This document shows positions 8,385-16,838 of a DNA stretch of 64,000 nucleotides, piece by piece. The position numbers were made by a program, and so were the translations under genes. How positions within the stretch are numbered: the stretch's first letter is position 1; each line of letters begins with the position of its first letter. The DNA lies in the NCBI RefSeq assembly GCF_900010755.1, contig NZ_CZJT01000079.1, positions 1-64,000 on the forward strand, given 5' to 3'. The notes under the pieces are model-generated. The model saw nothing but the letters and a program-made list of their open reading frames with translations, was not told the origin of the DNA and made no database searches. Origin of the DNA: Paeniglutamicibacter antarcticus. Its GTDB lineage: Bacteria > Actinomycetota > Actinomycetes > Actinomycetales > Micrococcaceae.

Positions 8385-9767
8385 ATGAGCGAATACCCGT
8401 CGAAGGAGACCTCCGTGAGCACGGAGGTCTCCTTCGACGAACTCTCCGCCCAGCGGGTGGGTCGCTTGCGCTCGCTGATGCGCCGCAAGCCACGCTGCGT
8501 CGACGCGGTGGTGGTGCTGATTTACTTCCTGGTCTCGGCACTGAGCCTCATTGACTCATCGCTCAGTGGGCATTGGCTGACCGTCGCGCTGTTGCTCACT
8601 ACCGGCGTCTTGCTCTACTTCAGGCGCCGTTGGCCCATGGCCATCCTGATCGTGGTGGCGGTGGCCGATAGCGGTGCAACGCTGCTTGACACCTCCTACA
8701 TGGGCAGCAGCACCGGCCTGTGGATCGCGCTGTACACGGCCGCCACGCAATATGCCGCGCGGCGTATGTTTATCCTCGCCATCCTGATCAGCGCACTGCA
8801 GGGACTGATTTTCGTTGTCATCGGCATCCCGGGCCTGTTCACCGATTCCGCTGCCGACCAGCAGGCGCTGGCAGATCTCGGGGGCAAGACGGTGCTGATC
8901 GTCATCGGCGTCGTAGTCCTTTCCGGTTCCAACATCCTCTTTGTGGCGGTTGGGTCCGCGGTGCGCAACCACCGGCTGCACGAAGCCGAACTGGCCAACT
9001 GGGCTGCGCGCGTGCAAACCCTCGCCCAGCTGCGTGAACGCAACCGGATTGCCCGCGAAATGCATGACGTGGTGGCCCACTCGCTCTCGGTGATGATTGC
9101 ACTCTCCGACGGCGCCGCGGTGGTGCTCAAACGCGATCCGCAACGTGCCGGCGAGGTGCTGGCCGAGCTTTCGGCCACTGGCCGCCACGCATTGGGGGAC
9201 ATGCGACGGGTCATCGGGGTGCTGCGCACCGGAAACGATGCTTCGCTTGAACCCCAGCCGTCGGGCGATTCCCTGGAGAAAATGCTCGAGGGGTTCAGCG
9301 TTGCCGGGCTGCCGCTGCGCTTCACCCAATCCGGGCCGGCACTGCCCCCGGACGCCACCTTCCAACTCACCGTCCACCGGATTGTCCAGGAATCGCTGAC
9401 CAACGTGCTGCGCTACGGACGAAACGTCACCCGCGTCAGCGTTGTCATTGCCCGTGAGGGCGAGGACGTGACGGTGAGCGTCGTCGATGACGGAACACAG
9501 GTGGGCCTCCGCCGCGAGGGCGTCGGATCCGCGATGGGCATCCGCGGGATGGGCGAACGCGCTGCCCTTTTTGACGGCACGGTGCTTGCGGGCCCCGCTG
9601 CCGAGGGCGGCTGGAGCGTCGTGGCGACCCTGAAGCTGCCACGCCGTGTTAAAGCACCGGCGACTCCTGCCACCGCACCCATCGCCGCCGCGACACCCGC
9701 CGCGGGAACCCCCGCCACCCAAACTTCCGGCAATGCCCCCACCCAAGAGACCAGGATCGACTCATGA
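8385..9767 (+). CDS. NarL-family sensor histidine kinase with a palindrome over its start region
   Basis: A 460-residue kinase. About four or five membrane segments lie in residues 40-200. The HisKA_3 motif is REMHDVVAHSLSV with His227. The HATPase_c domain contains SVVDDGTQ and GIRGMGERAALF. The last 35-40 residues are an Ala/Pro/Thr-rich tail unlike its neighbours. Two in-frame starts compete: ATG 8385, leaderless behind TAGGCT, and GTG 8415, which has an excellent GAAGGAG ribosome-binding site 6 nt upstream. Both the GTG and that site lie inside a 20-bp inverted repeat. The regulator overlaps the end by 4 nt. Confidence 0.88.
   Translation: MSEYPSKETSVSTEVSFDELSAQRVGRLRSLMRRKPRCVDAVVVLIYFLVSALSLIDSSLSGHWLTVALLLTTGVLLYFRRRWPMAILIVVAVADSGATLLDTSYMGSSTGLWIALYTAATQYAARRMFILAILISALQGLIFVVIGIPGLFTDSAADQQALADLGGKTVLIVIGVVVLSGSNILFVAVGSAVRNHRLHEAELANWAARVQTLAQLRERNRIAREMHDVVAHSLSVMIALSDGAAVVLKRDPQRAGEVLAELSATGRHALGDMRRVIGVLRTGNDASLEPQPSGDSLEKMLEGFSVAGLPLRFTQSGPALPPDATFQLTVHRIVQESLTNVLRYGRNVTRVSVVIAREGEDVTVSVVDDGTQVGLRREGVGSAMGIRGMGERAALFDGTVLAGPAAEGGWSVVATLKLPRRVKAPATPATAPIAAATPAAGTPATQTSGNAPTQETRIDS
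8398..8439 (+). promoter_or_regulatory. 20-bp perfect inverted repeat enclosing RBS and GTG start
   Basis: The left arm CGTCGAAGGAGACCTCCGTG (8398-8417) is repeated as its exact reverse complement at 8420-8439, with only AG between them. The left arm contains the GAAGGAG ribosome-binding site (8402-8408) and the possible GTG start (8415-8417). As RNA it would form a very stable hairpin that hides both. As DNA it is a near-perfect palindrome that a dimeric regulator could bind. Observation is direct; function is inferred. Confidence 0.75.
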
Positions 9768-10492
9768 GCGCCACAGAATCTTCAGCCGAGACAACCGCGA
9801 AGCCCAGGATCGGCGTGCTGCTTGTCGATGACCAGCCGCTGCTGCGCATGGGCTTCCGCCTGATCCTCGAGGGGGAGGACGACCTGGTGGTGCTCGGCGA
9901 GGCCTCCGACGGGGCGGAGGGCGTGAAGCTCGCGCTGGAACTGAAGCCCGACGTGGTGCTCATGGACGTCCGCATGCCAAACATGGACGGGATAGAGGCG
10001 ACAAAACGGATCGCTGAGAAGCTCTGCGGCACCAAGGTCATCATCCTGACCACCTTTGACCTGGACGAATACGCGTTCTCCGGCCTGCAGGCAGGGGCCT
10101 CCGCATTCCTGCTCAAGGACGTGGCCCCGGAGGAGTTGGTCAACGCGGTGCGCTTGGTCGCCAGCGGTGACGCGGTGGTAGCGCCCCGGGTCACCGCCCG
10201 GCTGCTGGAAACCTACGTGCGTTCGGCCTCCCCGAGTCGCGGCACCGCCCCGGCACCGGAACGCGACCCGCTGCTTGAGGACCTGACCCCACGCGAACTT
10301 GAAGTTCTCGGCGCCATGTCGGAGGGGCTGTCAAATGCCGAAATCGCCCACCGGTTCTTCCTCTCGGAAGCGACAGTGAAAACCCACGTGCGCAGGATCC
10401 TGACCAAGCTGCACCTGCGTGACCGGGTCCAGGCTGTGGTTTACGCCTACGAAACCGGCTTGGTCGTCCCCAGCCAGGGATTGGATTACTAG
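9764..10492 (+). CDS. NarL/LuxR-type response regulator
   Basis: A 242-residue regulator. The receiver domain (GVLLVDDQPLLRMGF) has phospho-Asp D68 in VLMDVRMP and the conserved Lys in AFLLKDVAP. A linker of about 25 residues rich in Pro/Ala/Ser leads to the LuxR domain (LTPRELEVLGAMSEG, then SNAEIAHRFFLSEATVKTHV). The ATG overlaps the kinase stop (ATGA), marking a cognate pair. This pair and the one at 4533-6415 bracket the ABC transporter. Confidence 0.92.
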   Translation: MSATESSAETTAKPRIGVLLVDDQPLLRMGFRLILEGEDDLVVLGEASDGAEGVKLALELKPDVVLMDVRMPNMDGIEATKRIAEKLCGTKVIILTTFDLDEYAFSGLQAGASAFLLKDVAPEELVNAVRLVASGDAVVAPRVTARLLETYVRSASPSRGTAPAPERDPLLEDLTPRELEVLGAMSEGLSNAEIAHRFFLSEATVKTHVRRILTKLHLRDRVQAVVYAYETGLVVPSQGLDY

Positions 10493-10500
10493 GACACGTC

Positions 10501-10665
10501 ATGAACAGCGAATTCTTACGTAGCCCCTGGTTGTTGCTGGCGGTGGTGTTGGTGGTTGCCGGTGCCTTCATGCTCTCGGTGTTCGGCTGGCCAGTGGCGG
10601 GGTGGGCTAGCATCGTCATTGGAGTGTTTTCACTGGTGGCAGCGGTTCTTCGCACCCGCATTTAG
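10501..10665 (+). CDS. Small (54-residue) two-segment membrane protein
   Basis: A short frame from ATG 10501 to TAG 10663-10665, with AGGA about 6 nt upstream overlapping the end of the regulator gene. The product begins MNSEFLRSPW and has two hydrophobic stretches (LLLAVVLVVAGAFMLSVFG and IVIGVFSLVAAVL) ending in RTRI. Its position 8 nt after the regulator suggests co-transcription. Function is unknown; small membrane proteins in such operons sometimes tune the kinase or transporter, which is only a guess here. Confidence 0.6.
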   Translation: MNSEFLRSPWLLLAVVLVVAGAFMLSVFGWPVAGWASIVIGVFSLVAAVLRTRI

Positions 10666-10751
10666 CGGCAGGAGCGGCCGCCGACCGGCTCCAAAAACCT
10701 CAATACCTACAGCCCGCTTGTCGCGGGCCCCAACCCCAAGGGACGCTTTCC

Positions 10752-12032
10752 ATGCCCAGCGCAGCAGCACTTGACCACGTCAACGACCTGGCTTCCTTCG
10801 TGGCGGCCTCGCCCTCCAGCTTCCACGCGGCAGCCGAAGCTGCACGCCGCCTGGAAGACGCGGGCTTCACCGGCCTGAACGAGCGCGAGGCCTGGGAACC
10901 GGGCGCCGGCAAGTACTTTGTGATCCGCGACGGCGCGATCATCGCCTGGGTGCAGCCCGAATCGGCCACCGCCACCACCGGCTTCCACATCTTGGGCTCG
11001 CACACCGATTCGCCCTCCTTCAAGCTCAAGCCCAAGTCGACCACCGGCGCCCACGGCTGGCTGCAGGCAGGCGTGGAGGTCTACGGCGGCCCGCTGCTCA
11101 ACTCCTGGCTTGACCGCGAACTGATCCTCGCCGGCCGACTGGTGCTAGATGACGGCACCACCGTGCTGGCCCGCACCGCCCCGATGCTGCGCTTCCCGCA
11201 GCTGGCCATCCACCTTGACCGCGGCGTCAACGACGGGCTGAAGCTGGACAAGCAAACCCACATGAACCCCATCTGGGGCATCGGGAATCCGGCCGAGGCC
11301 GACGTGCTGGCGGTGCTTGCCGCATCCGCCGGGGTGGACGCATCCCGCATCGGCGGCTACGACGTGGTCATCGCCGACGCCCAGCGCGGCGAGGTCTTTG
11401 GCGGTGCCAATGAATTCTTCGCCAGCGGACGCCTGGACAACCTGTCCTCGGTGCATGCCTCGCTGGTGGCCATGATCGAACACGCGGCCACCGGTTCCGG
11501 CGAGCACATTGCCCTCTTTGCCGCCTTTGACCACGAGGAAATCGGTTCCGAATCCCGCTCCGGGGCCTGCGGCCCGTTCCTCCAGGACGTGCTCGAACGC
11601 ATCGGGCACGGACTGGGCGCCACCCTGGAAGACCGCAACCGCGCTTACGCCGATTCCTTCTGCCTCTCCGCGGATGCCGGCCACTCCGTGCACCCCAACT
11701 ACCCTGGCCACCACGACCCTGCCAACCGCCCCCTGCTGGGCGCCGGTCCGCTGCTGAAGATCAACGCAAACCAGCGCTACGCAACCGACGCGGTGGGCGC
11801 CGCGCTCTTTGCGACCCTCTGCAAGCAGGCCGGGGTGCCGTACCAGGAGTTCGTCTCCAACAACCAGATGCCGTGCGGTTCGACCATTGGCCCGCTGACC
11901 GCCACCCGCCTGGGAATCCGCACCGTTGACGTGGGAATCCCGCTGCTTTCAATGCACTCGGCCCGCGAGTTGTGCGGGGTTGAAGACCCGCTGCGCCTGG
12001 CCAAGGTTGCTGCCGGATTCTTCGCGGCCTAA
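10752..12032 (+). CDS. apeB: M18-family aminopeptidase
   Basis: A 426-residue zinc metallopeptidase, the normal length for the M18 (aspartyl aminopeptidase) family. Conserved motifs run through the sequence: HTDSPSFKLKP, SGRLDNLSSVH, AFDHEEIGSESRSGA, SADAGHSVHPNY, NNQMPCGSTIGP and, near the end, LLSMHSARELCG. It would remove N-terminal residues, typically acidic ones, from peptides in the cytoplasm. The gene stands alone on the plus strand, about 85 nt after the small membrane protein. Family assignment is strong; the symbol is given by family name only. Confidence 0.92.
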   Translation: MPSAAALDHVNDLASFVAASPSSFHAAAEAARRLEDAGFTGLNEREAWEPGAGKYFVIRDGAIIAWVQPESATATTGFHILGSHTDSPSFKLKPKSTTGAHGWLQAGVEVYGGPLLNSWLDRELILAGRLVLDDGTTVLARTAPMLRFPQLAIHLDRGVNDGLKLDKQTHMNPIWGIGNPAEADVLAVLAASAGVDASRIGGYDVVIADAQRGEVFGGANEFFASGRLDNLSSVHASLVAMIEHAATGSGEHIALFAAFDHEEIGSESRSGACGPFLQDVLERIGHGLGATLEDRNRAYADSFCLSADAGHSVHPNYPGHHDPANRPLLGAGPLLKINANQRYATDAVGAALFATLCKQAGVPYQEFVSNNQMPCGSTIGPLTATRLGIRTVDVGIPLLSMHSARELCGVEDPLRLAKVAAGFFAA

Positions 12033-12034
12033 GC

Positions 12035-12301
12035 CCGGGGCCACGGGGATCCCTTGACAGGCTGGATCCGGTGATTGCCGACCCGCGGACCGGTGAATGC
12101 CTGGGGGAGATCGTGCTCGACGAGCTGGACGAGGCCAACGGCAGCTGCAACCTCAGGATCCTGATCGGCCCGCGGGGCCGGAACCGTGGCCTGGGAAGCC
12201 AGGCCACGGCGATGCTCCTTGAGCATGCCTTCGGCACCACCGCGCTGCACCGGATTGAGCTCGAGGTGTTCGCCTTCAACCCCGTGCCTAACCGAAGCTG
12301 A
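12035..12301 (+). pseudogene. Remnant of a GNAT (RimJ/RimL-type) N-acetyltransferase
   Basis: The frame reads GECLGEIVLDEL, then LRILIGPRGRNRGLG and AMLLEHAF, then LHRIELEVFAFNP, which are the central beta-strands and acetyl-CoA loop (R-G-x-G-x-G/A region) of RimJ/RimL-like acetyltransferases. There is no proper N-terminal third, and the frame stops at 12301 just where the last strand and the usual N-x-R/A-S/A-Y motif should follow. A GTG at 12071 could start a 76-residue piece, but it would lack much of the fold. I read it as a truncated gene left between two intact ones. Confidence 0.65.
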
Positions 12302-12376
12302 ACCGACAGGCCCCCGACGGCCGCACGCCACGCGTTCTTCACCGCGAGTTCACCCTGAGGTGTTTTGCTCGGCGTC

Positions 12377-14482
12377 ATGAACCTTGCCCCGACCGTGCCA
12401 CGCACCTTCCTGCCCGAGGTCCAGGCGCTGCGCGCCCTGGCCGTGCTGCTGGTGGTCATCTACCATCTTGAACCGCGTCTGGTGCCCGGCGGATTCATCG
12501 GGGTCGACGTCTTCTTTGTGATCTCGGGCTTCCTGATCACCGGCCACCTGCTGCGCGAATGGCGTGCCCACGGGCGGATCGACCTCGCCGCCTTTTGGGC
12601 GGCGCGGGTGCGCCGGATCCTGCCCGTGGCGCTGGTGACCATTGTGGCAGTGCTCGCCGCGACGCTGGTCCTGGCCCCGGCAACCCTGTGGGAAAACACC
12701 TCCCGGGCCGCGCTGGCCTCGGCACTGTCGGTGGAAAACTGGTTGCTCGCCGCGGATGTTGTGGACTACCTGGCAGCGGATGCAGCGCCCACGGCACTGC
12801 AACACTTCTGGTCACTGGGGGTCGAGGAACAGTTCTACCTGTTCTGGCCGTTGCTGCTGCTCGGCGCCCTGGCCTGGGGGACCCGAAGCAAGGCCACCTC
12901 ACCGAGGATGCTGCCGCGCACCCGCTTGGCGGTGCTGTTCGCGGTGTTGATCCTGGCCTCACTGGCGTATTCCATGGTGCTGGTGGGTTCGGGTAACCCT
13001 GGCGCATACTTCATCACCCCGGCCCGTGTGTGGGAGTTGGCGGCAGGCGGCCTGCTGGCGGTTTTGATGGCCCCGCCGAACCCCGGGGAAAGCCCTGCGC
13101 CAAGGTGGTTTCAGGCGCCATGGGTGCGCCCGGTCCTGGCCGTGGCCGGCGTCGGGCTGATGGGGGTTGCCGCCTTCGGCTTCGGCCCGCAAACCCGGTT
13201 CCCCGGTCTGGCCGCCACGCTTCCGGTGGCAGGAACCATGCTGGTGATCCTCGCCGGGGAAACCCGCGGTGCGTTGTCGCTGCGCCCGGTGACCAACCTG
13301 CCGGCGGTGCAATGGGTGGGCAACATTTCGTTCTCGCTCTACCTCTGGCATTGGCCGCTGCTCAGCTTCTTCCTGTTGCTGTCCGGAGGGCAGCCGGGCC
13401 CGTGGGAAAGCGCTGGCCTGTTCATGCTGTCCCTGTTGCTCGCCTGGGCCAGCTACCGCTGGGTGGAAACCCCGGCACGCAGGTTCGGCCCGCTGGCCGC
13501 TTCGCGCTGGCGGGCCTTGGGGGCGGGGGTGCTGGCAGTGGTTGTCGTTGCCGCGCTCGCAGCGGTGCCCGGCGGACTGGCCAAGTATGATGCTGCAGCA
13601 CAGGAACGCACGGCACTGGCCATGCTGGCCGAACCGCCGCCGGGTTTCGGTGCGGCCTCGATCGCTTCCGGCGCTCCTGCCTATCTCGGAGGGAACCGGC
13701 AGATTGTCCCTGTTCCGGCACTCGCGGCCAACGACTTGCCGCAACTTGGCGACTGCGTCCAAAAACCGCAGGCACCCGGCACCAAGGAGTGCGTGCGGGG
13801 CGTTCCGGACGGTTCGCTGACCATCGCACTGGTGGGCGATTCGCATGCAGCCCACTGGTTCAAGGCAGTCGAGGAAACCGCGGAACTACGTGGCTGGACC
13901 GTGGTCACCTACCTGAAAAACTCATGCCCCTTCACTGCATCCATGCGCAAGGCCGAACAGGGCGGGAGCATCAGCTGTGCCGCGGCCAACGATCACACGC
14001 TGCAGCGCATCCTGGCCCGAGGGGATGTGGATGCTGTGGTGACCTCGTATTGGTCCGGGTCGACGTTCGGGAAACCACCGGCTGCCGGTTTTGCTAAGTA
14101 CTGGACGGCGCTCGAGGATGCAGGCATCAAGGTCTACCCGATCACCGACACCCCGAGGCCCGGCACCAGTGAATACGCGCGCGATTGCGTGGTGTCGAAG
14201 CCCGATTCACTCGATGACTGCGGCACCCCGCAGTCGCACGCATTTGAGGCCAACGACTTCACTCGTGAGGCTTCACAACTGGAACCCCGGGTGGGGGTCC
14301 TGGATTTCACCGATGAGTTCTGTACCCATGGATTCTGCCCCGCAGTTATCGGAAACGTGCTGGTCTACCGCGATAAGCACCATGTCTCGGACACCTACGT
14401 GGGCACCTTGGCCCCGGTGTTCCAGGAGCGATTGGTGCGGCTCATGCGTGCCGACGGGCTGCTGGTTGGCCCGCGGAAGTGA
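12377..14482 (+). CDS. OatA-like acyltransferase (Acyl_transf_3 + SGNH)
   Basis: About 701 residues. The N-terminal part is an acyltransferase-3 membrane domain with about ten segments, opening with EVQALRALAVLLVVIYH, then GGFIGVDVFFVISGFLITGHLL and FWSLGVEEQFYLFWPLLL. The C-terminal part is an extracytoplasmic SGNH esterase-like domain with IALVGDSHAAHWF and, near the end, DKHHVSDTY supplying the catalytic Asp/His. Such proteins move acyl (often acetyl) groups across the membrane onto peptidoglycan or surface glycans. ATG 12377 is preferred; a TTG at 12365 would add four residues. It is one of three such genes here. Confidence 0.88.
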   Translation: MNLAPTVPRTFLPEVQALRALAVLLVVIYHLEPRLVPGGFIGVDVFFVISGFLITGHLLREWRAHGRIDLAAFWAARVRRILPVALVTIVAVLAATLVLAPATLWENTSRAALASALSVENWLLAADVVDYLAADAAPTALQHFWSLGVEEQFYLFWPLLLLGALAWGTRSKATSPRMLPRTRLAVLFAVLILASLAYSMVLVGSGNPGAYFITPARVWELAAGGLLAVLMAPPNPGESPAPRWFQAPWVRPVLAVAGVGLMGVAAFGFGPQTRFPGLAATLPVAGTMLVILAGETRGALSLRPVTNLPAVQWVGNISFSLYLWHWPLLSFFLLLSGGQPGPWESAGLFMLSLLLAWASYRWVETPARRFGPLAASRWRALGAGVLAVVVVAALAAVPGGLAKYDAAAQERTALAMLAEPPPGFGAASIASGAPAYLGGNRQIVPVPALAANDLPQLGDCVQKPQAPGTKECVRGVPDGSLTIALVGDSHAAHWFKAVEETAELRGWTVVTYLKNSCPFTASMRKAEQGGSISCAAANDHTLQRILARGDVDAVVTSYWSGSTFGKPPAAGFAKYWTALEDAGIKVYPITDTPRPGTSEYARDCVVSKPDSLDDCGTPQSHAFEANDFTREASQLEPRVGVLDFTDEFCTHGFCPAVIGNVLVYRDKHHVSDTYVGTLAPVFQERLVRLMRADGLLVGPRK

Positions 14483-14553
14483 TCACCCCGGCCTGGGCCG
14501 CTGCACGTGATGCATGCAACCCGGAGGGGTCTGGGCATACCTCGATTTTCCGC

Positions 14554-14559
14554 TAGACT
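14554..14559 (+). promoter_or_regulatory. Likely -10 box (TAGACT) of the rpsF operon
   Basis: TAGACT lies about 115 nt before rpsF. It leaves a long leader that can hold the structures at 14574-14671. No convincing -35 is seen. Confidence 0.35.
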
Positions 14560-14573
14560 AGATAAGGCTGTTT

Positions 14574-14671
14574 CTGTCGTGCCTGGCAATCGGGTTACGA
14601 CGACAGCAAATGCAAAGAACCTCCTGTTGCGGAAATGCCGTGACCGTTTAGCCCAAAGGAGGTGGGTTCAC
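14574..14671 (+). ncRNA. Candidate S6:S18-type autoregulatory leader of rpsF
   Basis: Just before rpsF, GTGA (14640-14643) can pair with TCAC (14668-14671) and GCCC (14651-14654) with GGGT (14664-14667). This leaves CCGTTTA as a 5' bulge and AAAGGAGGT (the ribosome-binding site) in the loop. A CCG bulge next to a short hairpin is the hallmark of the S6:S18-binding leader known from rpsF operons. A competing pairing of ACCTCCT (14619-14625) with AGGAGGT (14657-14663) would hide the same site. A third hairpin, CTGTCGT with ACGACAG, lies at 14574-14606. Structures are by eye. Confidence 0.45.
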
Positions 14672-14977
14672 ATGCGTGCTTATGAATTGATGGTGCTGAT
14701 CGACCCCGAGGTCGACGAGCGAACCGTTGAACCGACCCTCGGTAAGTTCCTTGACGTAGTCCTCAACGATGGTGGAACCATCGAAAAGGTCGACATCTGG
14801 GGCCGTCGCCGCCTGGCCTACGACATTCAGAAGAAGAATGAGGCCATTTACGCGGTAGTTAACTTCACCGCTACCCCCGCTACTTCCGCGGAACTTGATC
14901 GCCAGTTGAGCCTCAATGAGACCATCATGCGCACCAAGATCACCCGCCCGGAAGAGGCAAAGGTCGTTGCAGAGTAA
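14672..14977 (+). CDS. rpsF: 30S ribosomal protein S6
   Basis: A 101-residue protein opening [21 protein letters not shown], with the S6 core [19 protein letters not shown]. It binds S18 and 16S rRNA in the platform of the small subunit. ATG 14672 is chosen because it follows AAAGGAGG; a longer upstream frame has no such support. It is the first gene of rpsF-ssb-rpsR-rplI, the usual order. Its translation may be controlled by the leader described at 14574-14671. Confidence 0.97.
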   Translation: MRAYELMVLIDPEVDERTVEPTLGKFLDVVLNDGGTIEKVDIWGRRRLAYDIQKKNEAIYAVVNFTATPATSAELDRQLSLNETIMRTKITRPEEAKVVAE

Positions 14978-15023
14978 TTCTGCTTTTCGATCTTCGTAGA
15001 ACAACACCTTGTAGGAGGCTCCA

Positions 15024-15620
15024 ATGGCAGGCGAGACCGTCATTACGGTAATCGGTAATTTGACCGGTGACCCCGAACTACGTTTCACCCCGTCAGGGTC
15101 GGCAGTCGCGAACTTCACGATCGCTTCGACCCCGCGAACCTTCGACCGCCAGTCCAATGAATGGAAGGACGGCGACACGCTGTTCCTCCGTGCATCGGTA
15201 TGGCGTGAGGCTGCCGAAAACGTCGCTGAGACGTTGACCAAGGGCATGCGTGTCATTGCCCAGGGCCGCCTCAAGTCGCGTTCTTACGAAACCAAGGAAG
15301 GCGAAAAGCGCAACGTTACCGAGCTCGAGGTCGATGAAATCGGCCCGTCGCTGCGTTACGCATCCGCCAAGGTCACCCGCACCCAGCGCTCCGGCAATGG
15401 TGGCAACGGTGGCTTAGGTGGTCAGCAGAATGCCGGCGCTAACGCCGGTGGATTCGGCGGCGGCAACGCTCCGGCCGGCAACGGTGGTTTCGGTGGCGGC
15501 AACGCCGGCGGAAACAACGGTGGCGGTTGGAATGCACCTGCAGCCGATCCATGGGGCGCTCCTGCCGGAGGAAACAACGGCGGATGGGGCAACCCGGGTT
15601 CTGACGAACCGCCTTTCTAA
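15024..15620 (+). CDS. ssb: Single-stranded DNA-binding protein
   Basis: A 198-residue protein. An N-terminal OB-fold of about 110 residues ([20 protein letters not shown], then [18 protein letters not shown]) is followed by a Gly/Asn-rich flexible tail of about 75 residues and the acidic tip DEPPF that recruits replication and repair partners. It covers single-stranded DNA during replication. The gene sits between rpsF and rpsR as in most Actinobacteria, with GTAGGAGG in front of its ATG. Confidence 0.97.
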   Translation: MAGETVITVIGNLTGDPELRFTPSGSAVANFTIASTPRTFDRQSNEWKDGDTLFLRASVWREAAENVAETLTKGMRVIAQGRLKSRSYETKEGEKRNVTELEVDEIGPSLRYASAKVTRTQRSGNGGNGGLGGQQNAGANAGGFGGGNAPAGNGGFGGGNAGGNNGGGWNAPAADPWGAPAGGNNGGWGNPGSDEPPF

Positions 15621-15681
15621 CCAAAATATTCACCATCCCGCAGAAAATTCTGCGGGCTCCACCTGATAAAGGAGCTCCACG

Positions 15682-15921
15682 ATGGCTAAGGCTGAACTCC
15701 GTAAGCCCAAACCAAAGTCCAACCCCTTGAAGGCCGCTGACATCACTGTCATCGACTACAAGGACGTAGCATTGCTGCGCAAGTTCATCTCGGATCGCGG
15801 AAAGATCCGTGCCCGTCGCGTTACCGGCGTTTCCGTTCAGGAACAGCGTAAGATCGCACAGGCAATCAAGAACGCGCGTGAAGTAGCATTGCTGCCTTAC
15901 TCCGGCGCTGGCCGCGGCTAA
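15682..15921 (+). CDS. rpsR: 30S ribosomal protein S18
   Basis: A 79-residue basic protein with the S18 core [20 protein letters not shown] and [20 protein letters not shown]. It has no Cys-rich zinc motif, so it is the Cys-free (C-) form, often paired with a second zinc-bearing paralogue elsewhere. It partners S6 on the 30S platform. AAAGGAG precedes the ATG. It is third in the rpsF operon. Confidence 0.96.
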   Translation: MAKAELRKPKPKSNPLKAADITVIDYKDVALLRKFISDRGKIRARRVTGVSVQEQRKIAQAIKNAREVALLPYSGAGRG

Positions 15922-15936
15922 GGAAGGTATACACAC

Positions 15937-16392
15937 ATGGCAAAGCTCATTCTGACCCACGAAGTTACCGGCCTCGGTGCCGCAGGCGACATCGTTGAGG
16001 TGAAGAACGGTTACGCACGTAACTTCCTTCTCCCGCGTTCATTCGCCATCACCTGGACCCCGGGCGGTGAGAAGCAGGTTACGTCGATCAAGGCAGCACG
16101 TGCTGCTCGCGCCGTTGCGTCCCTCGAAGAAGCACAGGCACTCGCCGCTGCTATCTCGGCCAAGCCGGTCAAGCTGACCGTCAAGGCCGGCGCTACCGGT
16201 CGCCTCTTCGGCACCGTCAAGACCGACGACATCGCCAAGGCTGTTGCAGCTGCCGGCGCTGGCGCGATCGACAAGCGCAACATCGAGATCAACGATCACA
16301 TCAAGTCGACGGGCAACTACTCGGCTACCGTGCGTCTGCACGCTGATGTATCCGCGACCATCTCGCTGCAGGTTGTTGCTGCAAAGAAGTAA
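15937..16392 (+). CDS. rplI: 50S ribosomal protein L9
   Basis: A 151-residue protein. The N-terminal RNA-binding domain has the L9 signature [18 protein letters not shown], followed by the long connecting helix (about residues 42-75) and the C-terminal domain with [14 protein letters not shown]. It binds 23S rRNA at the base of the L1 stalk. It follows rpsR by 15 nt and ends the operon, as a strong hairpin terminator begins 34 nt downstream. Confidence 0.97.
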   Translation: MAKLILTHEVTGLGAAGDIVEVKNGYARNFLLPRSFAITWTPGGEKQVTSIKAARAARAVASLEEAQALAAAISAKPVKLTVKAGATGRLFGTVKTDDIAKAVAAAGAGAIDKRNIEINDHIKSTGNYSATVRLHADVSATISLQVVAAKK

Positions 16393-16425
16393 TTCTCTGC
16401 GCATTTACCACCCTCAGGGGGCGGT

Positions 16426-16470
16426 AACCGATGTGGACCTCGCCTTCGGGCGGGGTCCACATCGGTTTAA
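16426..16470 (+). terminator. Intrinsic terminator after rplI
   Basis: A 19-bp stem pairs 16426-16444 with 16449-16467 around a TTCG tetraloop, with one G-U pair, followed by TTT. TTCG is an exceptionally stable loop. It separates the ribosomal operon from the riboswitch region. Confidence 0.8.
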
Positions 16471-16644
16471 CCATGAAATACGGTGGGCTACTTGGCTGCC
16501 AAAGGGGCGGGCCCACCGGAGAAAACCCCGGCTATCGCCAACGGAAGGTCAATAGCGAGACTTGGTCGCAGAATCTTCGATTTTTACGCCCCGTGACTCT
16601 ATGTGTCGAAACAATCTTTGACGGAAGCTCAATCTTTCTCCTAA

Positions 16645-16768
16645 CGTTAGTCATGAATCAAGAGTGTCAACGGAAAGCCCTGGCTCGTTGACCGGCAACC
16701 CTCTCACGGTAGTGGGGTGCTCCAGGTGACGATTCGGCCCGCGGGGAACCCGGGGGCAAGTACCGCAC
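16645..16768 (+). ncRNA. SAM-IV-type riboswitch
   Basis: The segment has the SAM-IV layout. GTCAT (16650-16654) can form P1 with GTGAC (16726-16730). P2 is GTCAACG (16666-16672) with CGTTGAC (16686-16692). The conserved core ACCGGCAACCCT (16691-16702) and GTGGGGTGCTCCAGGTGA (16712-16729) follow. Beyond P1 is the extra GC-rich hairpin CCCGCGGGGAACCCGGG, whose loop and tail GGCAAG are typical of this class. SAM-IV RNAs bind S-adenosylmethionine and usually lower expression of sulfur-metabolism genes in Actinobacteria. The gene below is a flavin reductase. Boundaries are by eye. Confidence 0.8.
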
Positions 16769-16838
16769 ACCCCTGAGGGGGCGCTGCTTCTTGGCGCATA
16801 CCCGATTCGTGGTGAGCATGACGCCGAAGGACCGAGCC

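Noticed and set aside
15397..15600. Repetitive Gly/Asn-coding sequence in ssb
   Set aside because: This is the normal flexible tail of actinobacterial SSB, not a repeat element.
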